The position numbers were made by a program, and so were the translations under genes. Under the pieces are notes generated by a model. The model worked only from the letters and a program-made list of their open reading frames with translations. It did not search any database and was not told the origin of the DNA. Source: Natrinema altunense (GTDB taxonomy: Archaea; Halobacteriota; Halobacteria; Halobacteriales; Natrialbaceae). Taken from it: a stretch of DNA of 64,000 nt. Below are positions 43,770 through 52,438 of this stretch, piece after piece. The DNA is taken from contig NZ_JNCS01000003.1 in assembly GCF_000731985.1 (NCBI RefSeq), positions 62,001 to 126,000 of the forward strand. Direction: 5' to 3'. How positions within the stretch are numbered: position 1 is the stretch's first letter; the number at the start of each line of letters is the position of its first letter.

Positions 43770-44115
43770 CGATCAGGGAGAAGGGACGGAAGTGTTCGAA
43801 GGGCAGTCTACCACCTGTGACCATGTCTCCCCAGTTCACTCACCACTAACTTTAACTTTTGCAGGTTACGTCGGCGGTCGGTTCGCGCCGCGAACACGAG
43901 TAACGCGGCCGTCCGCGTAGGGAGCGGATACAGTCAGCGACGGCAACCGCTCGAGAGCGGTGCCGGTCCCGCGACCGGGGACGGTCATCGCTGGAACGGG
44001 AGAGGAGCGTGGGGACTCGCGACCAGCGGCCCTGGTACTGGGGCGGTGAGATGAATGAAAAGGCGGTTGTCAATCGGTATCGAAACGGCGGACCCAAACC
44101 GGCCGATGGCGGTGG
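43770..44115. other. Intergenic region, about 350 bp
   Basis: No gene is seen. AACTTTAACTTTT at 43848-43860 is the clearest AT-rich block and could be part of the promoter of the minus-strand DUF7344-like gene. On the minus strand it reads AAAGTTAAAGTT, a direct repeat. Confidence 0.35.
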
Positions 44116-44277
44116 TCAGTCACCCGGGAGATGCCCGCCGGACTGCATCTCCCGATACGTCGTACAGGACGGACAGCCGTGGACGATGTCGCCGTTGTCA
44201 CCGAAGACGCGAGCGAACTGCTGTGTGACGTGCGTCCCGCAGTTTCGACAGCGGGCACCGGCTGTCGACGATTCCAT
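44116..44277 (-). CDS. DUF7563-like zinc-ribbon protein
   Basis: From the ATG at 44277 the protein has 53 residues: Cys10-x2-Cys13 (CRNC), the strand VTQQFARVFGDNGD, Cys35-x2-Cys38 (CPSC) and the tail TTYREMQSGGHL. The two Cys pairs would hold one zinc. A further ATG at 44307 adds 10 residues. From memory, haloarchaea have many DUF7563 proteins of this type. The function is unknown. Confidence 0.7.
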   Translation of the reverse strand: MESSTAGARCRNCGTHVTQQFARVFGDNGDIVHGCPSCTTYREMQSGGHLPGD

Positions 44278-44729
44278 GGGCTTCCAGTCGTGTTGTGTGG
44301 AGTTCATGGGTTGTGGGGGTGTGTACTCGGACGGGTCGCGCTCGACCGCGCTGCCGGTCGGGACCGATCCGTGCCGCCCGTGGTCCCGGCGGCCGCGCTG
44401 CCGCCGATCCGTCGTGATACCCGTCCGGGCATCATCGGATCAAGGGGAGCAAACGCGAATAAAGGACACAGACCGTTCACCCCGAGCGCAGGCTTGAGAA
44501 CCGAGAAAGCACCTCATTATGTCCGGTAGGCGGGCTCAGACCGCTCGAAACACACGTTCGCGAAATCGATCGACAAGTCGTATCAATCCCAGTTCAGCCG
44601 TGTTGGGCGGCAGTCGGCTCTCAAACGGGGGATTGACCCGTCGGGGTACGGGTCGAAAGCCGCAGTTTCCGGGTCGAAATACGATCTTACGTCGTGTAGC
44701 CGAATGGCGGCAGGGGATAAGGTACATCG
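44278..44729. other. Intergenic region with no gene
   Basis: No frame is convincing. GGGTCGAAA occurs twice about 20 bases apart (in the 44650-44690 area), and GCGAATAAAGG near 44453-44463 may be a promoter element for the zinc-ribbon gene on the minus strand. I see no MITE-like ends. Confidence 0.35.
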
Positions 44730-44738
44730 TTATAAAAT
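44730..44738 (+). promoter_or_regulatory. TATA box before the ArsR-like gene
   Basis: TTATAAAAT predicts a start near 44760. The first ATG of the ArsR-like gene is 44881, so a leader of about 120 nt would result. A second, closer promoter cannot be excluded. Confidence 0.35.
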
Positions 44739-44880
44739 ACCACTATCGCTTACCGATTTTCGTGCCGGAATGTAATGGTGGAATCCCCGACGGTGGTGGC
44801 CCAACGGCCGCCCGTCTCGTATCGTCACCTCTCGCGCAGAGCGAACGGACCCTGCCCGTCCTGGACGGGTGACCACGACT

Positions 44881-45213
44881 ATGTCAACGCAAGCGAGCAA
44901 CACGCGATCGGAGTCGACCGCCGACCACGCGGCCCAGCTCGACGTCCTCGGGGACGACTGTGCCCGAACGATCCTCATGGCGACGAGCGAAGGCCCGAAG
45001 ACGGCGAAAGAACTGACCAAACGAACGGATAGCTCCTCGGCGACCGTCTACCGACGAATCAACAATCTCCTCGAGAGCGACCTCATTGCGGAGTGCGTCC
45101 GGTTCGACGACGACGGCTCACATACGACCGCCTACGAGGCGACCGTCGATGTCCTCCGCGTCCGGATCGACGCCGACGGGATCGATGTTGCGGTGTCGGA
45201 CGCCGACGAGTAA
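44881..45213 (+). CDS. ArsR-like HTH transcriptional regulator
   Basis: This 110-residue winged helix includes LDVLGDDCARTILMATSEGP, then KTAKELTKRTDSSSATVYRR and INNLLESDLIAECVRF. It ends in a strand-rich tail of about 30 residues. The frame also permits a GTG at 44869, but the ATG at 44881 starts MSTQASNTRSES, typical of this group. It lies among other small regulators at the left border of the glycan cluster. Confidence 0.82.
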   Translation: MSTQASNTRSESTADHAAQLDVLGDDCARTILMATSEGPKTAKELTKRTDSSSATVYRRINNLLESDLIAECVRFDDDGSHTTAYEATVDVLRVRIDADGIDVAVSDADE

Positions 45214-45392
45214 TCCGCGACGGATCGTGGGAACGTCGGTCGACCCGTACACGTACGCCGGTCGATCGCGCCACAGCGCCGCTCGGGTGCGGCGGCGATC
45301 CGACGGACGACACGGCGCGACCGGTCGTCGAACGAGTACTTTCGCTCGAGTAAGCCCGCTTAAATCCGAGCGGTGACGCCTGTATGATACGG

Positions 45393-45401
45393 ATAACAAA
45401 T
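45393..45401 (+). promoter_or_regulatory. ATAACAAA motif, copy 1 (variant, before PadR gene)
   Basis: ATAACAAAT differs from the consensus ATAACAAAG at the last base. It is oriented with the PadR-like gene and lies 34 bases before its ATG. Confidence 0.45.
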
Positions 45402-45435
45402 ATCTACTCAGTAGAACGGTCAGTGTGATTGAGCA

Positions 45436-45711
45436 ATGCACGATCTGACCGGCTTCCAGCGTGATCTGTTGTACGTGATCGCAGGTGCTGACCGACCGTC
45501 GGGCCAGACCGTTAAAGACGAAGTCGAGAAGTACTACAGTTCGGAGATCAATCACGGGCGGCTGTATCCGAACCTGGACACGCTCGTCAACAAGGAGTTG
45601 GTCGAGAAGGGACAACTCGACAGACGAACGAACTACTACGCGATCACCGAATCCGGCCGACAGCGGATTCAGGAGCGCCGAGAGTGGGAATCACAGTACG
45701 TCGACTTCTAG
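45436..45711 (+). CDS. PadR-family transcriptional regulator
   Basis: The 91-residue protein is a single PadR winged helix: DLTGFQRDLLYVIAGADRPS, SGQTVKDEVEKYYSSEINHG, RLYPNLDTLVNKELVEKG and the wing DRRTNYYAITESGRQRI. It lacks the long C-terminal dimerisation helix of larger PadR proteins. It sits 200 bases before the DUF1616 gene, next to a shared promoter motif, and so may control the glycan cluster. Confidence 0.88.
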   Translation: MHDLTGFQRDLLYVIAGADRPSGQTVKDEVEKYYSSEINHGRLYPNLDTLVNKELVEKGQLDRRTNYYAITESGRQRIQERREWESQYVDF

Positions 45712-45816
45712 GTGCTCGAGTGCGATCGAAGCGGTCCAGCGCCGGCCCGACGGAGCGCCCTGCTCGTCGTTCGACCCCGATCCGAGCAGCAGCCGATTGC
45801 TCTCGGTAGCGCGGCC

Positions 45817-45825
45817 ATAACAAAG
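45817..45825 (+). promoter_or_regulatory. ATAACAAAG motif, copy 2 (before DUF1616 gene)
   Basis: The motif is oriented with the gene and lies 87 bases before the ATG at 45913. Confidence 0.5.
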
Positions 45826-45912
45826 AACCGGAAAGTGGTTCGATCCGACGAGAATGTCACGCGTATTGTCCGTGCGGAGATCGAACGCCGACCAGCGGCC
45901 GGTGGATCGCCG

Positions 45913-46893
45913 ATGAGCCACGAAACGAGTCCCTGGACTCGGTTCGACGTCGTTCGTCGCTATCCCGTCGACCTCGCGGCCGTCTCGATCGGTGCGGTCG
46001 TCGCGTATCTGCTCGTGACGGCGGTGGCGATCGAGAGTTTCCTCCGGCTGTTCGTAACCGGTCCGCTCGCCCTGTTTCTCCCGGGCTATGCGCTCGTCTC
46101 GGTCCTCTTTCCGGCCGACAAGCGGGAGGCGCACGAGGCGGCGGCAGCCGAGCGCCGGCCACGTGGGATCGACGGGACCGAACGCGTGGGGCTGGCGTTC
46201 GTCCTCTCGCTTGCGGTCGTGCCCCTGGTCGTCTTGCTACTGCCGCTCCTCGGACTCGGACTGACGACGACGTCGATCGCCGCAGCTCTCGGGTTCGGAA
46301 CGGTCGCCGTCGCACAGCTCGGCGTCGTCCGGCGGCTTCGGGTGCCGGACGACGATCGGTTTACCGTGTCACCGCTCTCGAGCCTCGGTACGCTCGGCGG
46401 CGAGGGGACGACCACGGCGGCGTCGTCGATACTGCTCGTGCTGGCGATCGGGACGGCGGTCAGCGCGTTGCTCGTCGCGTTCCTGCTGCCCGTGGCGGCG
46501 GGCGGCTTCACCGAACTCGCGCTCTACAGCGAGGACGAGGACGGCGAAGTCGTCGCCGGCGTGCTCCCCGACGAGATCGAGCCCGGCGAGTCGATTCCGC
46601 TGACGATCGCCATCGAGAACCAGGAGGGAGCCGAGCGGGACTACACGGCCGTCGTTCAGGAACAGACCCTCGAGGACGGGACGGTCGTCGACCGGACGGA
46701 GCTACGCCGGATCGACGCGACCGTCTCGGACGGGGCGACGGGGTCCGGGGAGCGGACGATAACGCCGACGGCAGCGGCGGGCGAAACGGTTCGAATCAGT
46801 GTCTTGCTCTACGAGGGCGATCCGCCAGCGACGCCGACGAACGGGAACGCCGCCGAGGAGACTCACTTCTGGGTAACGGTGACCGGGGAGTGA
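45913..46893 (+). CDS. DUF1616 membrane protein
   Basis: The 326-residue protein has four or five hydrophobic segments in its first 210 residues (RRYPVDLAAVSIGAVVAYLL, FLRLFVTGPLALFLPGYALV). An extracellular beta-rich domain follows (YSEDEDGEVVAGVLPDEIEP, then PLTIAIENQEGAERDYTAVV). This is the DUF1616 layout, common in archaeal polysaccharide clusters. The ATG at 45913 is preferred, because the frame before it contains the promoter motif. It marks the left edge of the glycan cluster. Confidence 0.82.
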   Translation: MSHETSPWTRFDVVRRYPVDLAAVSIGAVVAYLLVTAVAIESFLRLFVTGPLALFLPGYALVSVLFPADKREAHEAAAAERRPRGIDGTERVGLAFVLSLAVVPLVVLLLPLLGLGLTTTSIAAALGFGTVAVAQLGVVRRLRVPDDDRFTVSPLSSLGTLGGEGTTTAASSILLVLAIGTAVSALLVAFLLPVAAGGFTELALYSEDEDGEVVAGVLPDEIEPGESIPLTIAIENQEGAERDYTAVVQEQTLEDGTVVDRTELRRIDATVSDGATGSGERTITPTAAAGETVRISVLLYEGDPPATPTNGNAAEETHFWVTVTGE

Positions 46894-47108
46894 ACCGCGT
46901 TTCGGGACTGACAGCCGTGGCGGAGCCGCGATCGTCCCACCGGAACCGGCTCCCGACTCGAGGGAGTGATGATCCGGTCGCCGGATCCCGGCTCGAGGGC
47001 GGGAACAGCGGCTCGACGGGAAAAGGGTCGCGACGGGCGGCGACGGCGGTATCGTCCCGGCGACGAGAGGGCGACGGCTACCGCGTGGAGAGCGGACACT
47101 GACGATGG

Positions 47109-47645
47109 TTAGCGGCTCGGACGCCCGATCGGAAGATCGAGTCCCGGGCGACGCGAGACGTACTGCGCTGCCGAAAGCCCGAGGACGACGACACAGACTG
47201 CCAGTGCGACGACCGGTGCGACGGCCGTCGTCAGCGGGCCGATCGCGAGCGCGGAGAGCGCGAACGCGACGAGGCCGACCGTCGCGACGGCTGCGTAGAG
47301 CCGGTGCCACGGCCGCCGGTCCTCGAGATGCCGGTCGAGGTAGGGTTCGAAACGGTCCTCGCTCGGCAGGAGTTCGATCTCGTGGCCGTCCGGGTCCCAG
47401 TCGACGATGCCGTGATCCTCGAGCATCGGCAGGTGGGTCTGGTACAGCGAGATGTAGACCCGCCGGCGCTGCGTGCGGGTCACGTCGTCGGGGTCGGCGT
47501 CGTTCTCCCAGGCAGCCACCTGCTCGACGAGCGGTGCGAGATCGCAGGTTCCGCCCTGTCGTTTCAGGTACTGGACCGTTCGGCGTCTGCGCGCATTGCT
47601 GAACACGTCGAACAGTTTCGCTTGCGTGAGTTCGCTGTCAGCCAT
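47109..47645 (-). CDS. HTH-membrane regulator (DUF7344-like), copy 2
   Basis: The protein has 178 residues. The winged helix starts AKLFDVFSNARRRRTVQYLK and reaches RRRVYISLYQTHLPMLEDHG. Two membrane segments follow (about 119-137 and 140-158) with a short basic tail. It has the same plan as copy 1 at 43266-43769. The strand is opposite to that of the glycan operon that starts about 470 bases to its right. Confidence 0.78.
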   Translation of the reverse strand: MADSELTQAKLFDVFSNARRRRTVQYLKRQGGTCDLAPLVEQVAAWENDADPDDVTRTQRRRVYISLYQTHLPMLEDHGIVDWDPDGHEIELLPSEDRFEPYLDRHLEDRRPWHRLYAAVATVGLVAFALSALAIGPLTTAVAPVVALAVCVVVLGLSAAQYVSRRPGLDLPIGRPSR

Positions 47646-48115
47646 GTGTGCCCTCCTCGTATCGGATCGGCTCCCGGTCCCGTCTGACGGGTGGAGTCGG
47701 ATTCCTCACAGCACACGATGCCAGACTGTCCCACTTTACTATCGCTCTGCTACCCGCCCGAAATGGAATTGTACCAGTTAGCGGCCGTGACTGACGCTTT
47801 ACTCGACGGTTCGCGGATCGACGCCGATTCGAGCGGCCGGTCGCGGCCCCACGGAGCCGAGGTCCGGCGACCGTCGGTTGGCCGTCTCGTCGACACTGTA
47901 GTTCGGGGCTACGAGGCCTGCAGGCCGGGGATAACAAAGCCTCGTTACCGGCTGTTTGAGCACGATTGCCCACGCGGGTATCGATTCACTATGACAGGCA
48001 TACACGACCGACCACGATCTCGAGTAGCGGGCCGAACGGACGCGGTGCTGCGCCACCGTCGCGTTCGCTCGAGCGACGACCGGGGCGACCCCCGTTCGGA
48101 CGGAGGGGAGCGGCG
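47646..48115. other. Intergenic region before the sugar-biosynthesis operon
   Basis: No gene is seen. GGCCTGCAGGCC (47915-47926) is a perfect 12-bp palindrome. CGAGGC (47912-47917) and GCCTCG (47939-47944) would form an inverted repeat that encloses it together with the ATAACAAAGC motif at 47931-47940. Confidence 0.4.
47931..47940 (+). promoter_or_regulatory. ATAACAAAGC motif, copy 3 (before the acetyltransferase operon)
   Basis: The motif is oriented with the operon and lies 175 bases before the ATG at 48116, so a long leader is implied if it marks the promoter. It is inside the CGAGGC/GCCTCG inverted repeat. Confidence 0.5.
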
Positions 48116-48706
48116 ATGAGCGAGGCAGTACGCGACGTCGTCCGTGGGGACGGCTGTACGATCGACGACGGAGCGACGGTCGGCTACGGCGAGTTCGACG
48201 AGCCGACCCGGATCGGCGACGGGGCGACGGTCAGGACTGGCTCGATCGTCTACGGCGACGTGACGATCGGCGACGAGTTCGCGACGGGCCACGACGTCCT
48301 GATTCGCGAAGGGACGACGATCGGCGACGACGTGCTCGTCGGGACCAAGACGGTCATCGACGGACGGACGACGATCGGCTCACACGTCAGCCTGCAGACG
48401 AACGTCTACGTTCCGACCGAGACGACGATCGGCGACAACGTCTTCGTCGGCCCGGGAGCCGTGCTGACCAACGACGAGTACCCCGTCCGGACCGACGACG
48501 GGCTCGAGGGACCGACGATCGAGGACGGCGCATCGATCGGCGCGAACGCGACGGTATTGCCGGGCGTGACGATCGGCGAGAACGCATTCGTCGCGGCCGG
48601 GGCCGTCGTCACGGCGGACGTGCCGGCAGCGAGCCTGGCCGTCGGGACGCCGGCGAGCGTTCGGGAACTACCGGAGCCGCTCGAGGGGACCAATCAGCTC
48701 GCATGA
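48116..48706 (+). CDS. Left-handed beta-helix N-acetyltransferase (WbpD-like)
   Basis: This 196-residue protein has hexapeptide repeats throughout: RIGDGATV, TIGDEFATG, TIGDDVLVGTKTVIDG, TIGSHVSLQ and TIGDNVFVGPGAVLTND. It ends with the trimer-forming ATVLPGVTIGENAFVAAGAV and a short tail. In the Wbp pathway the enzyme acetylates the 3-amino group of the UDP-uronic acid. Its stop overlaps the aminotransferase start (ATGA). It is the first gene of a five-gene operon. Confidence 0.88.
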   Translation: MSEAVRDVVRGDGCTIDDGATVGYGEFDEPTRIGDGATVRTGSIVYGDVTIGDEFATGHDVLIREGTTIGDDVLVGTKTVIDGRTTIGSHVSLQTNVYVPTETTIGDNVFVGPGAVLTNDEYPVRTDDGLEGPTIEDGASIGANATVLPGVTIGENAFVAAGAVVTADVPAASLAVGTPASVRELPEPLEGTNQLA

Positions 48707-49926
48707 CCGACACCGACCCCACTCCCGAGGGCGACGCGAGCGTCGAGGCGGCCACCAGCGCCGGCGCGGGGGCCGAAGCGGTCGACGCCGAGCCCGAACT
48801 CGACCGCGACGGCACGTCGACGCCGGTTCCGATCGCCGAGCCCGAACTCAGCGACGACGCTATCGAGCGCGTCGCGTCGATCCTCGAAGCGGGACGACTC
48901 GCCGACGGCCCCGAAGTCAGGGCCTTCGAGGAGGAATTCGCGAGCTACTGCGGGACGGCCGACGCGGTCGCGACCGCCAACGGAACGACCGCCCTCCACG
49001 CGGCGCTCGAGGCGATCGGGCTCGAAGCGGGCGACGCGGTGATCACCTCGCCGTTTTCCTTCGTGGCGAGCGCGAACGCGATTCGACTGGCGGGGGGGAC
49101 GCCCGTGTTCGCCGATATCGATCCCGAAACGTACACCCTGGACCCGACCGACGTGGAACGCGTCCTCGGCGAGCGGAACGATATCGTCGGGCTCCTTCCC
49201 GTGCATCTCTACGGGCTCCCCGCCGACATGCCGGCGCTGTGCGAGCTGGCCGATGCACACGACCTGTTCGTCGTCGAGGATGCCTGTCAGGCCCACGGGG
49301 CGAAGATCGACGGCCGGCGCGTCGGCGAGTTCGGCGACGCCGCGTGTTTCTCGTTTTACCCGACGAAGAACATGACCACCGGCGAGGGTGGAATGATCGT
49401 CACCGACCGCGACGACATCGCCGCACGGGCGGCGAGTTACGTCAACCACGGTCGGGAAACGGACGGAACCGGCGGCTACGAACACGTCGCCCTCGGCCAC
49501 AACTACCGGCTGACGAGCGTAGCGGCGGCGATCGGTCGCACCCAACTCGAGCGCCTCCCGGCGTGTAACCGCGCCAGGCGCGAACACGCGGCTTACTACG
49601 ACGACCGGCTCGCCGACCTCCCCCTCGAGACGCCGACGGAACCGGCGAACGCCCGGCACGTCTACCACCAATATACGGTTCGCACCGACGAGCGGGACGC
49701 CCTCGAGTCGACCCTCAGCGAGCGGGAGGTCCAGACCGGCGTCTACTACGAGACGCCGATCCACCGCCAGCCGGCCTACGAAACGGTCAGCACGGCCGCC
49801 GCGTCGTTACCGCAGGCGGAACGGGCCGCCGCCGATGTCCTGTCCCTGCCCGTTCATCCCGGGCTGACCGAGCGCGACCGACGGACCGTCGTCGAAGCAG
49901 TACGCGATCACTTCACCACCCAATGA
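48703..49926 (+). CDS. DegT/DnrJ/EryC1 family aminotransferase (WbpE-like)
   Basis: The 407-residue PLP enzyme has SFVASANAIRLAGGTPVFAD, VVEDACQAHGAKIDG and the Schiff-base Lys222 in FYPTKNMTTGEGG. A 40-residue Ala/Glu-rich extension precedes the fold, unlike usual family members. It would install an amino group at C3 of the sugar ring. Both ends overlap neighbours, and codon use matches the operon. Confidence 0.9.
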   Translation: MTDTDPTPEGDASVEAATSAGAGAEAVDAEPELDRDGTSTPVPIAEPELSDDAIERVASILEAGRLADGPEVRAFEEEFASYCGTADAVATANGTTALHAALEAIGLEAGDAVITSPFSFVASANAIRLAGGTPVFADIDPETYTLDPTDVERVLGERNDIVGLLPVHLYGLPADMPALCELADAHDLFVVEDACQAHGAKIDGRRVGEFGDAACFSFYPTKNMTTGEGGMIVTDRDDIAARAASYVNHGRETDGTGGYEHVALGHNYRLTSVAAAIGRTQLERLPACNRARREHAAYYDDRLADLPLETPTEPANARHVYHQYTVRTDERDALESTLSEREVQTGVYYETPIHRQPAYETVSTAAASLPQAERAAADVLSLPVHPGLTERDRRTVVEAVRDHFTTQ

Positions 49927-50948
49927 GTACGGACCACCGAGCGAACGCGACGAGGGAGGAACCGATCCGGGCCGGCGTCGTCGGCGTCGGCTCCATGGGC
50001 GAAAACCACGCGCGCGTCTACGGCGAACTCGCCGGCGTCGAACTCGTCGGCGTCACCGACCGCGACGACGAAGTCGCCGCGGGAATCGCAACGCGGTACG
50101 GGACCGACGCGCTCGCGCTCGAGACGCTGTGTGACCGTTGTGACGTCGTGACGGTCGCCGTCCCGACACCCGCTCATTACGAGACGGTTTCGACCTGTCT
50201 CGAGGCGGGCGTCCACGTGTTGGTCGAGAAGCCGATCGCGGAGACCGTCGAGCAGGGCCACGCACTGGCCGAGCAGGCCCGCGAGGCGGGGTTGGTCCTC
50301 CAGGTCGGCCACATCGAACGGTTCAACCCGGCGGTACAGACGGTCGCGGAACTGATCGACGATCTGGACGTGATCAGCGTCGAGGCCGAACGCCTCGGGC
50401 CACCGATCGATCGGACGGCCCCGGGCAACGTGGTCTTCGACCTGATGGTCCACGACGTCGATATCGTCGGCTCGCTGCTCGACGACAAACCACACTCGCT
50501 GGCGGCGATGGGGACCGACAACGGACAGTACGCCACCGCGACTATCGAGTACGACGACGTCATCGCGACGGTGACGGCGAGCCGTCTCACGCAGAAGAAG
50601 GTCCGAACGCTCACCGTCACCGCCCGCGAGTGTCTCGTCGAGGTCGACTACCTCGAGCAGTCGGTGTTGATCCACCGCGATTCCTACCCCGAGTACGTCG
50701 CGGACGACGGCCAGCCCCGCTACCGCCACGAGAGCGTCGTCGAGCGACCCCGCATCGACAGCGGCGAACCGCTTCGCAACGAACTCGAGTCGTTCGTCGA
50801 AGCCGTTCGCACCGGGTCGACGCCGGCGGTGACCGCCGAAGACGGGATCGCGGCCCTCGAGACGGTCAAGCTGATCGACCGGCTCGCGACGGGACCGTCG
50901 GAAGGGACGGACGACGCCCCGCCGAAAGAACGTGAGGTGGAAGTCTGA
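49923..50948 (+). CDS. Gfo/Idh/MocA family oxidoreductase (WbpB-like)
   Basis: The 341-residue protein has the NAD-binding AGVVGVGSMGENHARVYGEL and the family segment VLVEKPIAETVEQGHALAEQ with the Glu-Lys-Pro. The C-terminal substrate domain holds HIERFNPAVQTVAEL and LMVHDVDIVGSLL with the conserved His. In the Wbp route this enzyme oxidises C3 of UDP-GlcNAcA before transamination. The gene overlaps the aminotransferase gene by 4 bases and shares a base with the dehydrogenase start. Confidence 0.9.
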   Translation: MSTDHRANATREEPIRAGVVGVGSMGENHARVYGELAGVELVGVTDRDDEVAAGIATRYGTDALALETLCDRCDVVTVAVPTPAHYETVSTCLEAGVHVLVEKPIAETVEQGHALAEQAREAGLVLQVGHIERFNPAVQTVAELIDDLDVISVEAERLGPPIDRTAPGNVVFDLMVHDVDIVGSLLDDKPHSLAAMGTDNGQYATATIEYDDVIATVTASRLTQKKVRTLTVTARECLVEVDYLEQSVLIHRDSYPEYVADDGQPRYRHESVVERPRIDSGEPLRNELESFVEAVRTGSTPAVTAEDGIAALETVKLIDRLATGPSEGTDDAPPKEREVEV

Positions 50949-52438
50949 TGGCGGAGCGTTCGGTCGACGGTGAGACGACGCGCCGAGCCGGGAGTCTCGG
51001 CGGGCGGACGACCGGCGGGCTCTACGACTCGAGTCACCCGCCGGAGCGACAGCGCGACCGGGTGACCAGCGGCGAGGTGCCGGTCGCCGTCTACGGGCTC
51101 GGCAAGATGGGGCTCCCGCTCGCGGCGGTGTACGCCGAGACGACGGGCAACGTGACCGGTGTCGATGTCGACCCCGCGGTCGTCGAAACGATCGCCGACG
51201 GCGGGAGCCACGTCGTCGGCGAACCCGGTCTCGACGACCTCGTCGCCGCCCAGGTCGACGCCGGCCGGCTCGAGGCGACGACCGACGGCGAGGCGGCGGC
51301 CGCCGCGGCGCGGATTCACGTCGTCATCGTCCCGACGCTGCTGGACGACGAGAACGAACCGGATCTGACGACCGTCGAGTCCGTCGCCGACGATATCGCC
51401 GCCGGACTCGCCCCCGGGGACCTGGTGATCGCCGAGTCGACGCTGCCGCCGGGGACCTGCCGCGACGTCCTCCGGCCCCACCTCGCGAGCGAGAGCGGGC
51501 TCGCGCCCGACGACTTCGGACTCGCGTTCTGTCCGGAACGCACGTCCTCGGGAACGGCGCTGCGGGACATCCGCGGCCAATACCCCAAGGTCGTCGGCGG
51601 CGTCGACGCGGAGAGTACGCGCGCCGCGGCGATCGTCTACGACGAACTCTCGGACAACGATGTCCACCCGGTTTCGGACGCGACGACGGCGGAAGCGGTC
51701 AAAGTGTTCGAAGGACTCTACCGCGACGTAAACGTCGGCCTGGCGAACGAACTCGGCCGGCTCGCGGACGAACTCGGGATCTCCGTTCGCGAGGCGATCG
51801 ACACGGCGAACGACTTGCCCATGTGTCAGTTACACGACCCCGGGCCGGGCGTCGGCGGCCACTGCATCCCGTACTATCCGCACTTCCTGCTCGGCCGAAC
51901 CGACGAGCCGCTGGCCGTGACTGGGACTGCTCGCCGCGTCAACGACGAGATGCCGTCGGTCGTCGTCGACCGCCTCGAGCGGGAACTCGAGCGGGCCGGG
52001 ACCGCCCTCGCGGACGCGTCGGTCGTCGTCCTCGGGCTCACGTACCGCCCCGGTGTCGAGGAGACCCGCGCCTCGCCCGCGCTGGAGTTCATCGACGTCC
52101 TCAGCGAACGCGGTGCGGACGTCGCCGGCGTCGACCCGCTCGTCGATCCGGCCGACTACGGCGCGCGACCGGTCGCGATCGACGGGCTGGCCACGGAGTC
52201 GTTCGACGCCGCCGTGATCGTCACGCCCCACGCGGCGTTCGATCGGATCGACTGGGCCGCGCTCGAGCCGATGGCGGTCGTCGACGGCCGGGACGCGGTC
52301 GATCTCTCGGAGACGGCCCATCGGGAGTACGACCTGGCTGGCTCGAGCGACGGACGGCCGCCGAGGGGAGCGCGCGGCGACTCGGGGAGCCACCGCGGAG
52401 CGTCGAGGGCGACGCCGGGCGGAGAGAACGATGTATAA
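50948..52438 (+). CDS. Nucleotide-sugar 6-dehydrogenase (WbpA/WecC-like)
   Basis: The 496-residue enzyme has NAD binding at GLGKMGLPLAAVYAE (about 50-64), after an unusual 45-residue polar extension. VPTLLDDENEP, SDATTAEAVKVFEGLYRDVN with the catalytic Lys252 and GPGVGGHCIPYYP with the catalytic Cys306 are present. The C-terminal sugar-binding domain ends with an Arg/Gly/Ser-rich tail. It oxidises a UDP-HexNAc to the uronic acid, the first step of the predicted UDP-diacetamido-uronate pathway. It overlaps the glycosyltransferase gene by 8 bases. Confidence 0.9.
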   Translation: MAERSVDGETTRRAGSLGGRTTGGLYDSSHPPERQRDRVTSGEVPVAVYGLGKMGLPLAAVYAETTGNVTGVDVDPAVVETIADGGSHVVGEPGLDDLVAAQVDAGRLEATTDGEAAAAAARIHVVIVPTLLDDENEPDLTTVESVADDIAAGLAPGDLVIAESTLPPGTCRDVLRPHLASESGLAPDDFGLAFCPERTSSGTALRDIRGQYPKVVGGVDAESTRAAAIVYDELSDNDVHPVSDATTAEAVKVFEGLYRDVNVGLANELGRLADELGISVREAIDTANDLPMCQLHDPGPGVGGHCIPYYPHFLLGRTDEPLAVTGTARRVNDEMPSVVVDRLERELERAGTALADASVVVLGLTYRPGVEETRASPALEFIDVLSERGADVAGVDPLVDPADYGARPVAIDGLATESFDAAVIVTPHAAFDRIDWAALEPMAVVDGRDAVDLSETAHREYDLAGSSDGRPPRGARGDSGSHRGASRATPGGENDV

